DNA from: Actibacterium sp. 188UL27-1
GTDB lineage: Bacteria > Pseudomonadota > Alphaproteobacteria > Rhodobacterales > Rhodobacteraceae
DNA length: 64,000 bases
NCBI RefSeq assembly: GCF_016901225.1
Contig: NZ_JAFEUL010000004.1
Location: 186,001-250,000, forward strand
Reading direction: 5' to 3'
The notes under the pieces were generated by a model that was given only the letters and a program-made list of their open reading frames with translations, was not told the origin of the DNA and searched no databases. Within the stretch, counting starts at the first letter, position 1, and the number at the start of each line of letters is the position of its first letter. Below, piece after piece: positions 1-9,555 of this stretch. Position numbers and translations under genes: made by a program.

Positions 1-181
1 GGGTCAAGCCGCCGGGGCCGGGGCCAACCTCCAACACGTCCGATTGGCTGAGGTCGCCGGGAATGCGGGCGATCTTGGCCGTCAGGTTCAGATCGCGCAA
101 AAAGTTCTGACCAAGTGCCTTTTTCGGAGCCAGTCCGTGGGTCGCAATCACCTCCCGCAGCGGTGGCAGGTCGTCTATCAC
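1..181 (-). CDS. rsmA: 16S rRNA dimethyladenosine transferase RsmA (KsgA), 5' part only
   Basis: The first 60 codons of a gene that runs off the left edge. The translation starts [16 protein letters not shown], continues with [11 protein letters not shown] and reaches the SAM-binding motif [12 protein letters not shown], which is the KsgA/RsmA signature. The enzyme dimethylates two adjacent adenosines near the 3' end of 16S rRNA during small-subunit maturation. The start is GTG at 181, and it overlaps the stop of pdxA as GTGA, so translation is probably coupled to pdxA. It is the last visible gene of the lptF-lptG-lptD-surA-pdxA-rsmA operon. The catalytic NxPY region lies outside the window. 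Confidence 0.95.
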   Translation of the reverse strand, partial: MIDDLPPLREVIATHGLAPKKALGQNFLRDLNLTAKIARIPGDLSQSDVLEVGPGPGGLT

Positions 182-1146
182 GCTTGGCGCGCCCGGGCCA
201 TACTGGCCGCCATCCGCATCGCTTCGACCATGCTGGACGGGTTGGCGATGCCTTTGCCCGCAATATCCAACGCCGTGCCATGGTCCGGCGAGGTGCGGAT
301 AAAGGGCAGGCCCAGCGTGACATTCACGCCCGTGTCAAAGGCCAGCGTCTTGATCGGTATAAGCGCCTGATCATGGTACATCGCGATGACCGCATCATAG
401 GTCTGGCGGGCTGCAGCATGAAAGAGCGTATCGGCAGAATGTGGACCGGTGAGCACATAGCCCTGTTGCTGCATCTCGGCGATCACGGGGGCGATGAGCG
501 TGATCTCATCATCGCCCATCGCGCCGCCTTCGCCAGCATGGGGGTTTAACCCGGCAATGGCGATCCGCGGATGGGACAACCCGAAATCGCGCTGCAAACC
601 GTCCGCAGTGATCCTGATCGTGTCGCACAAAAGGCTGGCGGTGAGGGCCTGTTTCACATCCGCAAGCGCGATATGGATCGTGGCTGGCACAACGCGCAAA
701 CCGTCGCTTGCCAACATCATCACGACGCGGCCCGCGCCTCCGAGATGGGCCAGAAACTCCGTATGGCCGGGATAGGCGAAGTTCGCGCCATCCTGAAGCG
801 CCTTTTTATGAATGGGCCCTGTGACGACCCCGCCAGCGGCACCTGATTGCGCCAAGGCCACGGCGCGCTCGATCACTTCGATCACGCTGGCGGCGTTTTC
901 CGGGGTGGGATGACCGGGCCGATTGGATTGGGGAAAAGGATGCGGCAGAACGGGCATGCTGTCGCCCCTGGTTGCTGCTTGCTTCGGATCTGTGATCTCA
1001 TGCCAACCCGTGTCCGGGGGCAGGTGGTCTGGATCACCAATATAAAAGGCCGGCACCGCACCGCGCAGTTGCCGATAGGCGGCCACGGCAATTTCGGGGC
1101 CGATCCCCGCAGGCTCCCCGCAAGTCAGCGCCAAGGGCGCGATCAT
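178..1146 (-). CDS. pdxA: 4-hydroxythreonine-4-phosphate dehydrogenase PdxA
   Basis: 322 residues, the usual length. PdxA oxidises 4-phosphohydroxy-L-threonine with NAD in the DXP-dependent route to pyridoxal phosphate. Motifs visible: [11 protein letters not shown] at the N-terminus, a metal-site stretch [11 protein letters not shown], then [15 protein letters not shown] and a C-terminal [15 protein letters not shown] longer reading frame begins at 1281, but its extra 45 residues are basic and unlike the family; the ATG at 1146 overlaps the surA stop as ATGA, which fixes the start. It sits between surA and rsmA, as in many proteobacteria. Confidence 0.95.
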   Translation of the reverse strand: MIAPLALTCGEPAGIGPEIAVAAYRQLRGAVPAFYIGDPDHLPPDTGWHEITDPKQAATRGDSMPVLPHPFPQSNRPGHPTPENAASVIEVIERAVALAQSGAAGGVVTGPIHKKALQDGANFAYPGHTEFLAHLGGAGRVVMMLASDGLRVVPATIHIALADVKQALTASLLCDTIRITADGLQRDFGLSHPRIAIAGLNPHAGEGGAMGDDEITLIAPVIAEMQQQGYVLTGPHSADTLFHAAARQTYDAVIAMYHDQALIPIKTLAFDTGVNVTLGLPFIRTSPDHGTALDIAGKGIANPSSMVEAMRMAASMARARQA

Positions 1147-2363
1147 GGGCGTCGGATGATGGCATTTGCCTTTAACTCGGCCAGGTAGCCATCTGCAAAG
1201 GATGCGACACGCTGGCTGACCAGACGATCCCGCACGCGGCCCCGGCTGACCTCTTCTTCCAAAATAGGAGTACGGCCGCACAGCATAAGGAACATCAAGG
1301 CATTGCCCCGGGTCAACGCGGTTGAGCTTTCGCCTTCATCCAGCTTGGCCAATTCCATGGCGACATCGGTTGGTACCTCGGTGATGGCCTGGGTCTCCAC
1401 GACAAGCCGTTCTTCGGGCTGTCCTTTGGCGATGCCATAGAGATCATCACAGGTGTCGATGCGCATTGCGATCTTTTGCGCCTGTGCCAGCGTATTATCC
1501 GTGCGTCCGCCTGGAATGAAATATTGCGCATATTCGAGGGAGATATTCTCGGTCTCTTGAATGCCGGTTTCACGTAGTTCCCGCAGTTGAAAAACCGCGA
1601 TGGCATTGGGCACCGGGATCGGATCGGTCACGCCACCGGGGGGCAACGTGACGATCTGGCTGGCGACAGCCGGTGGCAAGTTGCCGATGGGGATCGGGTT
1701 TGCCACCCGCCCCCCCGCCCCCCGGGAAGGGGAGGCAGAAAAGCGGCGGGCAAAGCCAGAAAAACCTGCGGTTGTGGTAACCGTGTTTTTGATCTGTGCG
1801 GCAATCTGTTCCGCGCGGGCCGCGGCTGCCGGGGTATTCGCGGGTAGGATGATTTCAGAGATCAGCACCTCTGCCCCGCCGCGTTGGGAACTTAGGGCGA
1901 GGGCGCGATCAACCTCGGCTTCCGTCACACGGCCACGGGGGCCAAAGCGGGTGCGCACCACCGCGCGCCAGGCGACACCAGCGGTGATAAAGTCGCGAAA
2001 GCTCTCTTCGGACACACCGGCCTGTCCGATGGCCTGCAAGAATTGTTCGGTTGACAGATTTGCCCGACCGGCAAATTCTTCCATTCCGGCGGTGATCGCC
2101 TCTTCCTCCGGAAGCAGATCAAGCTGTTCGGCCGCGGTCAGGCGCAGACGGTCATCGATCAGGCCATCCTCGGCCTGCTGATCCAGATCCCCCGCTGTGC
2201 GAAACGCCTCCAAAAGGGCGCGCCGCTGCGCCACTTCGTAATTGGTGATGACCTTGTTGTTGACATAAAGGGCCGGACCAAAGGGGTTATTCTGGGCTAC
2301 CGCAACCTGCGGTCCCGCCATGATGGCCAATACAGCCACCAGCATTTGTAGAACCTTCACCAT
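1143..2363 (-). CDS. surA: Periplasmic chaperone / peptidyl-prolyl isomerase SurA
   Basis: 406 residues. Residues 1-23 form a signal peptide ending AVA-Q. A SurA N-terminal chaperone region follows (about 28-150, starting NPFGPALYVNNKVITNYEV), then one parvulin domain (about 165-268, with ISEIILP, FSASPSRGAGGRV and IAVFQLREL). The E. coli protein has two parvulin domains; only one is evident here. SurA escorts outer-membrane proteins, including LptD, through the periplasm, and its gene lies directly downstream of lptD here. The ATG at 2363 has an AGGG six bases upstream. The stop overlaps the pdxA start. Confidence 0.9.
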   Translation of the reverse strand: MVKVLQMLVAVLAIMAGPQVAVAQNNPFGPALYVNNKVITNYEVAQRRALLEAFRTAGDLDQQAEDGLIDDRLRLTAAEQLDLLPEEEAITAGMEEFAGRANLSTEQFLQAIGQAGVSEESFRDFITAGVAWRAVVRTRFGPRGRVTEAEVDRALALSSQRGGAEVLISEIILPANTPAAAARAEQIAAQIKNTVTTTAGFSGFARRFSASPSRGAGGRVANPIPIGNLPPAVASQIVTLPPGGVTDPIPVPNAIAVFQLRELRETGIQETENISLEYAQYFIPGGRTDNTLAQAQKIAMRIDTCDDLYGIAKGQPEERLVVETQAITEVPTDVAMELAKLDEGESSTALTRGNALMFLMLCGRTPILEEEVSRGRVRDRLVSQRVASFADGYLAELKANAIIRRP

Positions 2364-2401
2364 GTCATGCCCTGTCTGCTCTTTGTCGTTCTGCTCATTC
2401 T

Positions 2402-4543
2402 CTATCCTCGGCAGGCCCGGCGTCTTTTGGGTCGGTCGCCATCCCCCTTGCCAAAGCCCGCCAACGCCACTGTCATGTCGAAATTCGTAGTTGGTCGCAC
2501 ACTATCTGACGACGTGAAGCGACGCGAGAGGGAAAGACCAACTGTCACGCACTCGTTCTGATAGGCCAGACCAAACCGGGCCGAGGCGGCACGGTCTTGC
2601 TCAAAATCATACCGAACATCCAGATCCGTCTTCCAATAGTCGTTTATACGGTAGTCACCATCCAGTGTGAGTTCGGATGTGACATCGGCACGGTTCTCCG
2701 CCAAATTTTCCCGCAACCAGATAAAGGAACTGCCCACGGACCAGATCTGTTGATCGTAATCCATGCGTAATTCGTTGCGGTCAAATTCAAAATTATCGTC
2801 GAATACGGCTCGGTTGACCAATGTCAGGCTGCCGGGGAGTTTGACATGGGCTGCGGCAAGCCAGTCTGATGTTTGCCCATCAAGTGCGGGATAGCCGTCG
2901 AACTGGCCCAGATCCATGTCGCGCAAGATGCGACCAACCGTAACGCCAAGTTGCCAACCAGTCGGGTCGTAACGGGTATAGCTAAGCCCGACATTGGCGC
3001 GAATACCGCGTTCGAATCTATCACCACCAGGGAACCGGTTGAAGGAAAACAGGTTGCCCTCGTCCAGCTCCAGCAATGTGCTTTCTTCATTGGGGACGTC
3101 CGGTGACGTGTCACTGCTATAGACCAGTTGCATTATGGGTTCGATCACATGGGACGCGCCGCCGGTATACCGCACGAGCGGCCAGCGCAGCTCAACCGCG
3201 CCGGTGCCGGTGAAATGACCCACCGGATCTTCAAAGTCTGCATCATCGCTGATCGTGGTGTAATCATACCGCAGATCGGTCATAGCAGCCCAGATCATGC
3301 CATTTGTCGTCAGCCAATCGCTGCGCCAATCGGTTTGCAGGGTCAATCTCGTCACGTCGCGCCCGTCAACGAACGTGTCATCATCGGGGCCATCCACGTC
3401 CAGATCAGATGGCCGGTAATGCGTATGAGCCTTGATCGCAAAACTGCCCGTGCCGCCGATATAAGCTGGTTTGAAGCGGCGGCGGGATTCCAGATCACCG
3501 ATCACCGTCGGGCTGGTTTTGTTGTCTTCATTATTGCGCAAAGAGCGCAGCACCAGCAGATCGGCTTCAAAAAAGCTGTCCCGCTTCGTGCGCGCCAGAT
3601 TGATCGCGCTATCAAGGCGATCTTTCCCGGAATAGTCGTAATCCAGCAGATAGGATCGGTCCGACACAGTCTCGATATCGAATGACAGTTTGTAGTCACG
3701 GGGCAGGTCAAAACGGCCTTCTCCAAACAGGTAGGCCCGCGTGTCATCCGGCCGGATATCATCGTTGCTGACGGCCATGTTAAGTTCAATTTCACCGGTG
3801 CGGAAGGCTTGGCGGTAGCGGGCCTCCAACGTCGTGGTCCGGCTGGTCGACAGATAAGGCGTCAATGTCAGGTCGGCATGATCGCCAAGGCGGATGAAAT
3901 AGGGGGTCTTGATGCCAAATCCCAGTTCATCGGTCGTTCGGATCGCTGGCGCTAGAAAACCTGTGGCTCGATCCAGGGACGGATCGGGAAATCGCAAACG
4001 CGGAAGATAAAGGACCGGTATCCCGACAACCTCGAACCGGGCGTTCTCAAAGTAGATCTGCCGCTCTTCTTCATCATGGATGATGCGGCGCGCGCGGATT
4101 TGCCAAAGTGGCGTGGGATGCGCCTCGCAGACATGGCACGAGCTGGCGACGGTTTTGTAAAGTTGCGTGTAACGGCCATCGACGCGGTTGATCTCGGTCG
4201 CGGCGAGTTGCAGTTGCTGATCCAGCACCAGGCGCGCCGATGTCAGAATGCCGTTGCGCAAATCCTGGCTCAGTTCAGCGGATGACGCGAAAAAGACTGT
4301 GTTGCCATCGGCGCTGGTGATGGTCAAAGGCCCGTCGATCTGCAGGCTTTCGTTTTCACTGTCGTAGGTGATGGTCTGCGCCTTGACCCGGTCCCCCTGA
4401 TACAAGACTTCCACATTGCCGGAAGCGATCAGTCGGCTGTCCTGCGCAATCTCGAGCCTGTCGGCCACCAGCGTAGCGAGATCTTGCGCCGTGGCACCGG
4501 ACGCGGCCCATATCAACGCCAAAACCCAGATCAACCGCCGCAT
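2402..4543 (-). CDS. lptD: LPS assembly outer-membrane protein LptD
   Basis: 713 residues with a signal peptide (1-19, ending GATA-Q), an N-terminal OstA/LptA-like domain (about 20-130, with SGNVEVLYQGDRVKAQTITY) and a long beta-barrel C-terminal part. It receives LPS from the periplasmic bridge and inserts it in the outer leaflet of the outer membrane. Cysteines occur as CHVC (136, 139), at 665 and at 711, so interdomain disulfides like those of E. coli LptD are possible. Two in-frame ATGs exist at 4552 and 4543; a GGAGG lies nine bases before 4543 but touches 4552, so 4543 is chosen. It overlaps the end of lptG. Confidence 0.93.
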   Translation of the reverse strand: MRRLIWVLALIWAASGATAQDLATLVADRLEIAQDSRLIASGNVEVLYQGDRVKAQTITYDSENESLQIDGPLTITSADGNTVFFASSAELSQDLRNGILTSARLVLDQQLQLAATEINRVDGRYTQLYKTVASSCHVCEAHPTPLWQIRARRIIHDEEERQIYFENARFEVVGIPVLYLPRLRFPDPSLDRATGFLAPAIRTTDELGFGIKTPYFIRLGDHADLTLTPYLSTSRTTTLEARYRQAFRTGEIELNMAVSNDDIRPDDTRAYLFGEGRFDLPRDYKLSFDIETVSDRSYLLDYDYSGKDRLDSAINLARTKRDSFFEADLLVLRSLRNNEDNKTSPTVIGDLESRRRFKPAYIGGTGSFAIKAHTHYRPSDLDVDGPDDDTFVDGRDVTRLTLQTDWRSDWLTTNGMIWAAMTDLRYDYTTISDDADFEDPVGHFTGTGAVELRWPLVRYTGGASHVIEPIMQLVYSSDTSPDVPNEESTLLELDEGNLFSFNRFPGGDRFERGIRANVGLSYTRYDPTGWQLGVTVGRILRDMDLGQFDGYPALDGQTSDWLAAAHVKLPGSLTLVNRAVFDDNFEFDRNELRMDYDQQIWSVGSSFIWLRENLAENRADVTSELTLDGDYRINDYWKTDLDVRYDFEQDRAASARFGLAYQNECVTVGLSLSRRFTSSDSVRPTTNFDMTVALAGFGKGDGDRPKRRRACRG

Positions 4544-4544
4544 G

Positions 4545-5642
4545 TCAGCCATCCTCCAGGTGTAACAGCAGCGCGAGCGAGAGCAGGATGGCCGCAATCG
4601 GCGGGGCCCAGGCGGCCAGCAGGATGGGGATCTGGCCGTTCTCTCCGAGGATTTGTGCAAAGTTACGTATGAAAAACACGCCGAGGCCAAGGAGTAATGC
4701 CAGCAAAACCATCTGGCCTGTCCGGCCAAATCGGGTGTGCCGCATGGTAAAGCCTGCCCCGATCATGACCATCGCGGCCAGAAAGGCGGGCATGGCCATT
4801 TCGGTGTGAAACCAAACCCGGTGGGACCGCGCGGAAAACCCGGCTCGGTCCAGGTTTTCGATGAAGGCTGGCAACTCCCATATGGGGATGGAGGAGGGGG
4901 TTCCGAAACTGTCCCGGATCTGATCACGGGTCAGATTGGAGGCGACCTCATACCTTGCATGGGTTTCGGCCTGACGTTCGGGGTTTTCCGTATCGACAAG
5001 GGGCCAGATCTTGGCATTGGTGAGTTGCCAGACCCGGCGTCCCAGATCGGCCCGCTCCGCCTCGATCCGGCGGATGGGCTGGCCGTTCGTGTCAAATTCC
5101 AGAAAGGTCGCCCCAAACAGTTCGGTTCCGTCAAGCGACGTGCGCGCGGCCCGGATCACGCTTTGACCGTCTGCGCTGCCCTGGCGCAACCACAACCCTT
5201 CATCATTGACCGAGATCACCCGTCCACCATCCAGCCGGTATTGCTGTGATCGGATTTCATATTGCTGCTGGGTCGCGGCCACGATGGGGTTGAGCACGGC
5301 AACACCCAAACCTCCGATCAGAATGGCCGTCACGACAGGGGCCACCAATGCCCGCAATGCCGATCGACCAGAGGCGCGGGTCACGACCATTTCGGATGTG
5401 CGCGCCAATCCCAGAAACAGGGCCAGCGTCGCCAGGATCATGATCAGGGGCAGGATCTTGTAAAGCGTTTCGGGGACGGACAGGACCGACAGACCCAAAG
5501 CACCGGCAAAACTGATATCGGCACCGTCAAAGCGGCGCATTTGTTCGACCGTATCGACCAGGGTGAGCATGCCGAAAAACACCAGCAACACGCCCCCGAA
5601 ACTAAGGGCGAACTTCTTTGCAAAATAGATATGCAGCCTCAT
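4545..5642 (-). CDS. lptG: LPS export ABC transporter permease LptG
   Basis: 365 residues, YjgP/YjgQ family. Starts MRLHIYFAKKFALSFGG, with hydrophobic segments near residues 10-30, about 50-75 and 90-115, a large periplasmic beta-jellyroll region (about 130-255) and three C-terminal membrane segments. With LptF and the ATPase LptB (not in the window) it extracts LPS from the inner membrane. The frame extends upstream to 5852, but that part lies inside lptF; the ATG at 5642 overlaps the lptF stop as ATGA. The 3' end overlaps the upstream ATG candidate of lptD. Confidence 0.93.
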   Translation of the reverse strand: MRLHIYFAKKFALSFGGVLLVFFGMLTLVDTVEQMRRFDGADISFAGALGLSVLSVPETLYKILPLIMILATLALFLGLARTSEMVVTRASGRSALRALVAPVVTAILIGGLGVAVLNPIVAATQQQYEIRSQQYRLDGGRVISVNDEGLWLRQGSADGQSVIRAARTSLDGTELFGATFLEFDTNGQPIRRIEAERADLGRRVWQLTNAKIWPLVDTENPERQAETHARYEVASNLTRDQIRDSFGTPSSIPIWELPAFIENLDRAGFSARSHRVWFHTEMAMPAFLAAMVMIGAGFTMRHTRFGRTGQMVLLALLLGLGVFFIRNFAQILGENGQIPILLAAWAPPIAAILLSLALLLHLEDG

Positions 5643-6772
5643 GCCTGTGCCTCCGGCAGGCGGGGGCGTCGCCGGAACAGGTTTGGCCGTTCCGCCAAAA
5701 CCAACAACACGCCCGCCATCATCAGGCCGACAGCCGGTGGGACATAGACCAGATACCACAGTTCGGCATCCTTGCGTGCCGCGTTGGCAGCCATGTTTTC
5801 GAGGACCTGCACACCGATCAGCAGGAAGATGGCCAGGATGATCTGCTTCCAAACGCCAAATCGGCTGAACCCGCCTACCATCAACGCGGCAAACCCGATC
5901 AAGGCGGCAACCAGCGGTGACAAAGGCTGCGCCAATCGCAGATGGCCCTCGTACAGAAAGACCGCGCGATCCTTGCGGGTCGCCGCAAGCGCCTCTGGTG
6001 TCGGAAAGAAAAGCGCCGGGGTCAGGTACTCGCGCACGTCGCGCTTGTCGCGGTCACCGCCAACGATCAGCCGTCCGATATCATAGGAGAAGTCATCGAA
6101 GTTCGTCGTGAAAAGTCGTTGGTCGGCATAATTAAAGGTCTGCGCCGTCCCATCGAACATCACCAGTTTTGGTCCGTCCTCTTCGCGGATCAGATAGGCT
6201 TTTCGCGCCAGATAGGTCGTGCGGCTTTCCTCCGCCCGATCATCTGACAGGAATACGTCCAACAGTTCGCCCTGCGGCGTGATTTCCCGAAGATAAAAGG
6301 TGATGCCGTTCGCGGGATGCAGAAACTGCCCTTCGGTCAACATGCGGGCCGTGATATTGGTTTGAATTTCAACCTCACGCTCAGCCAACTGGGTTCGGCT
6401 GATCGGCACCAGCAGGTTGACCAGCACCGCCATCATGAGGGAGGCCATGATCCCGAACACGGCCACGGGTCGCGCCATGCGAAAGGCCGAGACACCGGTG
6501 GCCCGCGCCACCACCAGTTCGCTTTCGCTACTCAGCCGGTTGGTCATGTAAACGGCCGCAATGAAGGCCGCCATGGGAAGCACAAGCCGGATCACGTTGG
6601 GCAGGGACAGGGCCGTGAACTCAAAGAACACGCTGGCCGACTGCCCATCTGCGATCAACTGGTCAAACAGGATGACTGCGCGGTTGATCCAGTAGACCGA
6701 CACCAAAACCAGTGAAAAAAATCCGAACAGGACAGTCAACTGAGCCAAAAGGTATCTGTCAAATCTGGACAC
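5639..6772 (-). CDS. lptF: LPS export ABC transporter permease LptF
   Basis: 377 residues, YjgP/YjgQ family. Begins MSRFDRYLLAQLTVLFGFFSLVLVS with the first membrane helix, followed by helices near 60-80 and 105-125, a soluble jellyroll domain, and three membrane segments at the C-terminus ending RPNLFRRRPRLPEAQA. Partner of LptG in LPS extraction. Start codon is GTG at 6772, the most upstream gene of this minus-strand operon, so the operon promoter should lie between 6773 and 6902, a stretch shared with the divergent pepA. I could not point to a convincing -35/-10 pair there. Confidence 0.92.
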   Translation of the reverse strand: MSRFDRYLLAQLTVLFGFFSLVLVSVYWINRAVILFDQLIADGQSASVFFEFTALSLPNVIRLVLPMAAFIAAVYMTNRLSSESELVVARATGVSAFRMARPVAVFGIMASLMMAVLVNLLVPISRTQLAEREVEIQTNITARMLTEGQFLHPANGITFYLREITPQGELLDVFLSDDRAEESRTTYLARKAYLIREEDGPKLVMFDGTAQTFNYADQRLFTTNFDDFSYDIGRLIVGGDRDKRDVREYLTPALFFPTPEALAATRKDRAVFLYEGHLRLAQPLSPLVAALIGFAALMVGGFSRFGVWKQIILAIFLLIGVQVLENMAANAARKDAELWYLVYVPPAVGLMMAGVLLVLAERPNLFRRRPRLPEAQA

Positions 6773-6902
6773 CCTGACACGACCCTCGCTTTACCGTTCC
6801 ACCCATTTTCGCCAAGTTAAACGAAACCTGCCGCAGGGAAAACTGCAATCTGGTCACTGCTCAAGGGGCGGGCTAGATTGCCACAAAATGAAAGGATCCC
6901 CC

Positions 6903-8369
6903 ATGACCGACATGCCCCAGCTGAGCGCCGCTGCCCTTGATCTTGATGCGATTGCAACCTTCACGGGCCGGGTCGTTGTCTTTGTGGGGGAGGATGGCAA
7001 GCTGGACCAAGCCGCGCGCCGGGTGAATCGTCTGACCAAGGGCGCACTGGAACGGTGCGTGGCCGGGGATGCCTTTAGTAAACTGAAGCCGGGCGACAGT
7101 GTCAGTCTGGCCTATCCCACCGGCGTGGCGGCAACGGGCGTTCAGGTGATCCGTCTGGAACGCAGGCCCAGTGTGGCCCAAGCACGCAAGGCCGGTGGCG
7201 CCATCGGCAAGGGCCTGGGCAAAGGGGGGGCGCTGGTTCTGGCCGGCACGTTGAACCATGCCGCCGAAGTAGCCCTTGGGGCGGCTTTGCGCGCCTACCG
7301 GTATTCCGAGATGCGCAGTGAAGAGGCCCCGGAACAGGGGGATATCACCTGCATGGTCTCCAAACCTGATGACCTGACCGCGGCATTATCCGGCATCGAG
7401 GCCCTGGCCGGTGGTGTCTATTTCACACGTGATCTTGTGAACAAACCTGCAAATGTCCTAACCACACAGACTTTTGCCGACCTGCTGGAGGCGAATGCCA
7501 AGCTGGGCCTGAAGGTTGAGGTCTTGGAGGAGCCCGATCTGGAAAAGCTGGGGATGAACCTGCTTTTGGGCGTTGGCGTGGGATCTGAGACACCGACCAA
7601 GGTGGTTGTCATGGAATGGAATGGCGGCGGGGATGAGCCGCCGCTGGCGCTGATTGGCAAGGGCGTTGTCTTTGACACAGGCGGGATCAGCCTGAAACCC
7701 GGCGCGGGCATGGAAGACATGACCATGGATATGGGCGGCGCTGGCGTGGTGTCCGGCGTGATGCAGGCCCTGGCCGCTCGCAAGGCAAAGGCCAATGTGG
7801 TGGGTCTGGTCGGTCTGGTTGAGAACATGCCCGATGGGCGCGCGCAACGGCCGGGCGACGTGGTGACATCGATGAAGGGTGACACGGTCGAGGTGATCAA
7901 CACCGATGCCGAGGGGCGTTTGGTGTTAGCCGATGTCATGTGGTACGCCGCCGACCGGTTCAAACCCGTGGGGATGATCGATCTTGCGACGCTGACCGGA
8001 GCGATCATCGTGGCACTGGGTCATGAAAATGCGGGCGTCTTTTCCAACGATGATGCGTTTTGCGCCGCCTTCCTGAAAGCAGCCGAAGCCGAAGACGAGG
8101 GTGCGTGGCGGATGCCATTGGGTGAGGGCTATAAGAAGCTGCTGAAATCCGACATTGCGGACGTCAAAAACATCGGCGGGCGCTGGGGCGGGTCCGTCAC
8201 CGCTGCGGAGTTCCTGCACCGGTTCGTGCCCGAAGATATGCCCTGGATCCACCTGGATATTGCGGGCGTCGCCAAACCGCTGGGGGAAACGACGCTGGCG
8301 CCCAAAGGTGCCACAGGTTGGGGTGTCCTGGCGCTGGATCGGATGATCCGCGACACCTATGAGGGCTGA
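6903..8369 (+). CDS. pepA: Leucyl aminopeptidase (M17)
   Basis: 488 residues. Cytosolic metallo-exopeptidase that removes N-terminal residues; a bivalent-metal enzyme of the M17 family. The C-terminal catalytic half shows GKGVVFDTGGISLKP, the diagnostic NTDAEGRLVLADVMWY and GGRWGGSVTAAEFLHRF. The N-terminal half is the usual divergent M17 macro-like domain. The frame opens at 6888, but AAAGGA stands six bases before the ATG at 6903, which gives MTDMPQLSAAALDL. Divergent from the LPS export operon and overlapping holC by one base (TGATG). Confidence 0.95.
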   Translation: MTDMPQLSAAALDLDAIATFTGRVVVFVGEDGKLDQAARRVNRLTKGALERCVAGDAFSKLKPGDSVSLAYPTGVAATGVQVIRLERRPSVAQARKAGGAIGKGLGKGGALVLAGTLNHAAEVALGAALRAYRYSEMRSEEAPEQGDITCMVSKPDDLTAALSGIEALAGGVYFTRDLVNKPANVLTTQTFADLLEANAKLGLKVEVLEEPDLEKLGMNLLLGVGVGSETPTKVVVMEWNGGGDEPPLALIGKGVVFDTGGISLKPGAGMEDMTMDMGGAGVVSGVMQALAARKAKANVVGLVGLVENMPDGRAQRPGDVVTSMKGDTVEVINTDAEGRLVLADVMWYAADRFKPVGMIDLATLTGAIIVALGHENAGVFSNDDAFCAAFLKAAEAEDEGAWRMPLGEGYKKLLKSDIADVKNIGGRWGGSVTAAEFLHRFVPEDMPWIHLDIAGVAKPLGETTLAPKGATGWGVLALDRMIRDTYEG

Positions 8370-8833
8370 TGGGACAGGCGCTGTTCTATCATCTGACCCG
8401 CCGACCGCTTGAACAGACCCTGCCGGTTCTGCTTGAGCGCTCCTTGGCGCGCGGCTGGAACGTTCTGGTGCGCGGGGCCGAACAGACCCGACTGGATTGG
8501 CTGGACGAAAAGCTGTGGCTGATCAGTGATGAAGGCTTTCTGCCCCACGGTATTGTAGGTGGCCCCCATGATGCGGCCCAGCCGATCCTGCTTTCGATCG
8601 AGGCTGCACCCGTAAATGGCGCACAATGCCTGATGTCGATCGATGGTGCAGAGGTCACGCCGGAGATCGCCCAACCATTTGAGCGCGTTTGCCTGCTTTT
8701 TGACGGCCATGATGAAGGCGCCGTGAACCATGCGCGCGGTCAGTGGACGGCGCTCACAGGGGCTGGCATTGCCGCGCAATACTGGTCAGAAGATAGCGGT
8801 AAGTGGGAGATGAAAGCCGAATCCGGAGCCTGA
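8369..8833 (+). CDS. holC: DNA polymerase III chi subunit HolC
   Basis: 154 residues. Starts GQALFYHLTRRPLEQTLPVLLERSL and contains GWNVLVRG, LDEKLWLISDEGFLPHG and a PILLS strand, matching the chi subunit that links the clamp loader to single-strand binding protein. Alphaproteobacteria generally lack an evident psi partner. Its start overlaps the pepA stop as TGATG, and the pepA-holC pair is a common arrangement in proteobacteria, which supports the call. Confidence 0.9.
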   Translation: MGQALFYHLTRRPLEQTLPVLLERSLARGWNVLVRGAEQTRLDWLDEKLWLISDEGFLPHGIVGGPHDAAQPILLSIEAAPVNGAQCLMSIDGAEVTPEIAQPFERVCLLFDGHDEGAVNHARGQWTALTGAGIAAQYWSEDSGKWEMKAESGA

Positions 8834-8889
8834 CCCCCCACGGATTTGCCCACAGCTGAAATGCGGCGCCAGCCCATGTTTGGCGGCGC

Positions 8890-8909
8890 AGGGCTTGTTG
8901 TGCAGCCCT
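8890..8909. terminator. Possible hairpin terminator between holC and the convergent protease gene
   Basis: A perfect 6-bp stem AGGGCT/AGCCCT with an 8-base loop lies between the two convergent genes. No T-run follows on either strand, so it is only a weak candidate. Confidence 0.25.
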
Positions 8910-8915
8910 GACTTG

Positions 8916-9497
8916 TCAACGCGTGAGAACCATCCGGTTTCCGCCAAATTCAACCCGCGCCCAGCGGCTGAGATAGGTCATGCCAAGTAGCGATATGTCC
9001 AATTCGCCGCCATTCACCACGGCGGACACGCCGGTTTCGGTAATGCCGCCCAGCTCCACTTCTTCCAACCGGACCCGTGCGGTTTCGACCCGACCGTTGG
9101 CCGTGCCTGCCACACCGTCATACCGCAATGTATCGGGGTTCAGCCCGGCCCGGCGCGCATCCTGTTTGCTCAGCACAAGGTCAGTGGCCCCGGTATCAAC
9201 CACAAAATCAATGGGTTGTCCGTTAATGTTGAGGGTCAGGTGGTAGTGACCATCATTGCCCAAGGGCACTTCGATCCGCTCTCCGTTGTCAAAACTGGCT
9301 TGTCGCGGATTTACCGTATTCGACAGATCATTCCACAGCCCGTAGCCAACGATGACACCGACAAAGATCAACCCCCAGATTGCAGCCTGTTGCGCGGTTT
9401 TACTCAGGTTCTGCCGACCTGACATGAAAAAGTAACTCGCAATGACCGTGCCCAATAGAACCAGGTAAATCAGTGACGCAAAATTATCCCCAGACAT
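8916..9497 (-). CDS. Membrane-anchored retropepsin-like aspartic protease (TIGR02281 type)
   Basis: 193 residues. Two hydrophobic segments (about 8-25 and 36-55) are followed by a short linker and a single-lobe aspartic protease domain with the active-site motif VVDTGATDLVLS (about residue 115-127) and the strand pair GVSAVVNGGELDISLLGMTYL. Such clan AA proteases work as dimers; substrates are not known. AGGAGG lies a few bases upstream of the ATG at 9497. It stands alone between the convergent holC and the marC gene, which ends just beyond its start. Confidence 0.85.
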   Translation of the reverse strand: MSGDNFASLIYLVLLGTVIASYFFMSGRQNLSKTAQQAAIWGLIFVGVIVGYGLWNDLSNTVNPRQASFDNGERIEVPLGNDGHYHLTLNINGQPIDFVVDTGATDLVLSKQDARRAGLNPDTLRYDGVAGTANGRVETARVRLEEVELGGITETGVSAVVNGGELDISLLGMTYLSRWARVEFGGNRMVLTR

Positions 9498-9555
9498 AAA
9501 ACCTCCTCAACTCACCCTTTGGATATTTAGGTTGGGGCCGCTGGAATTGAAGCGG

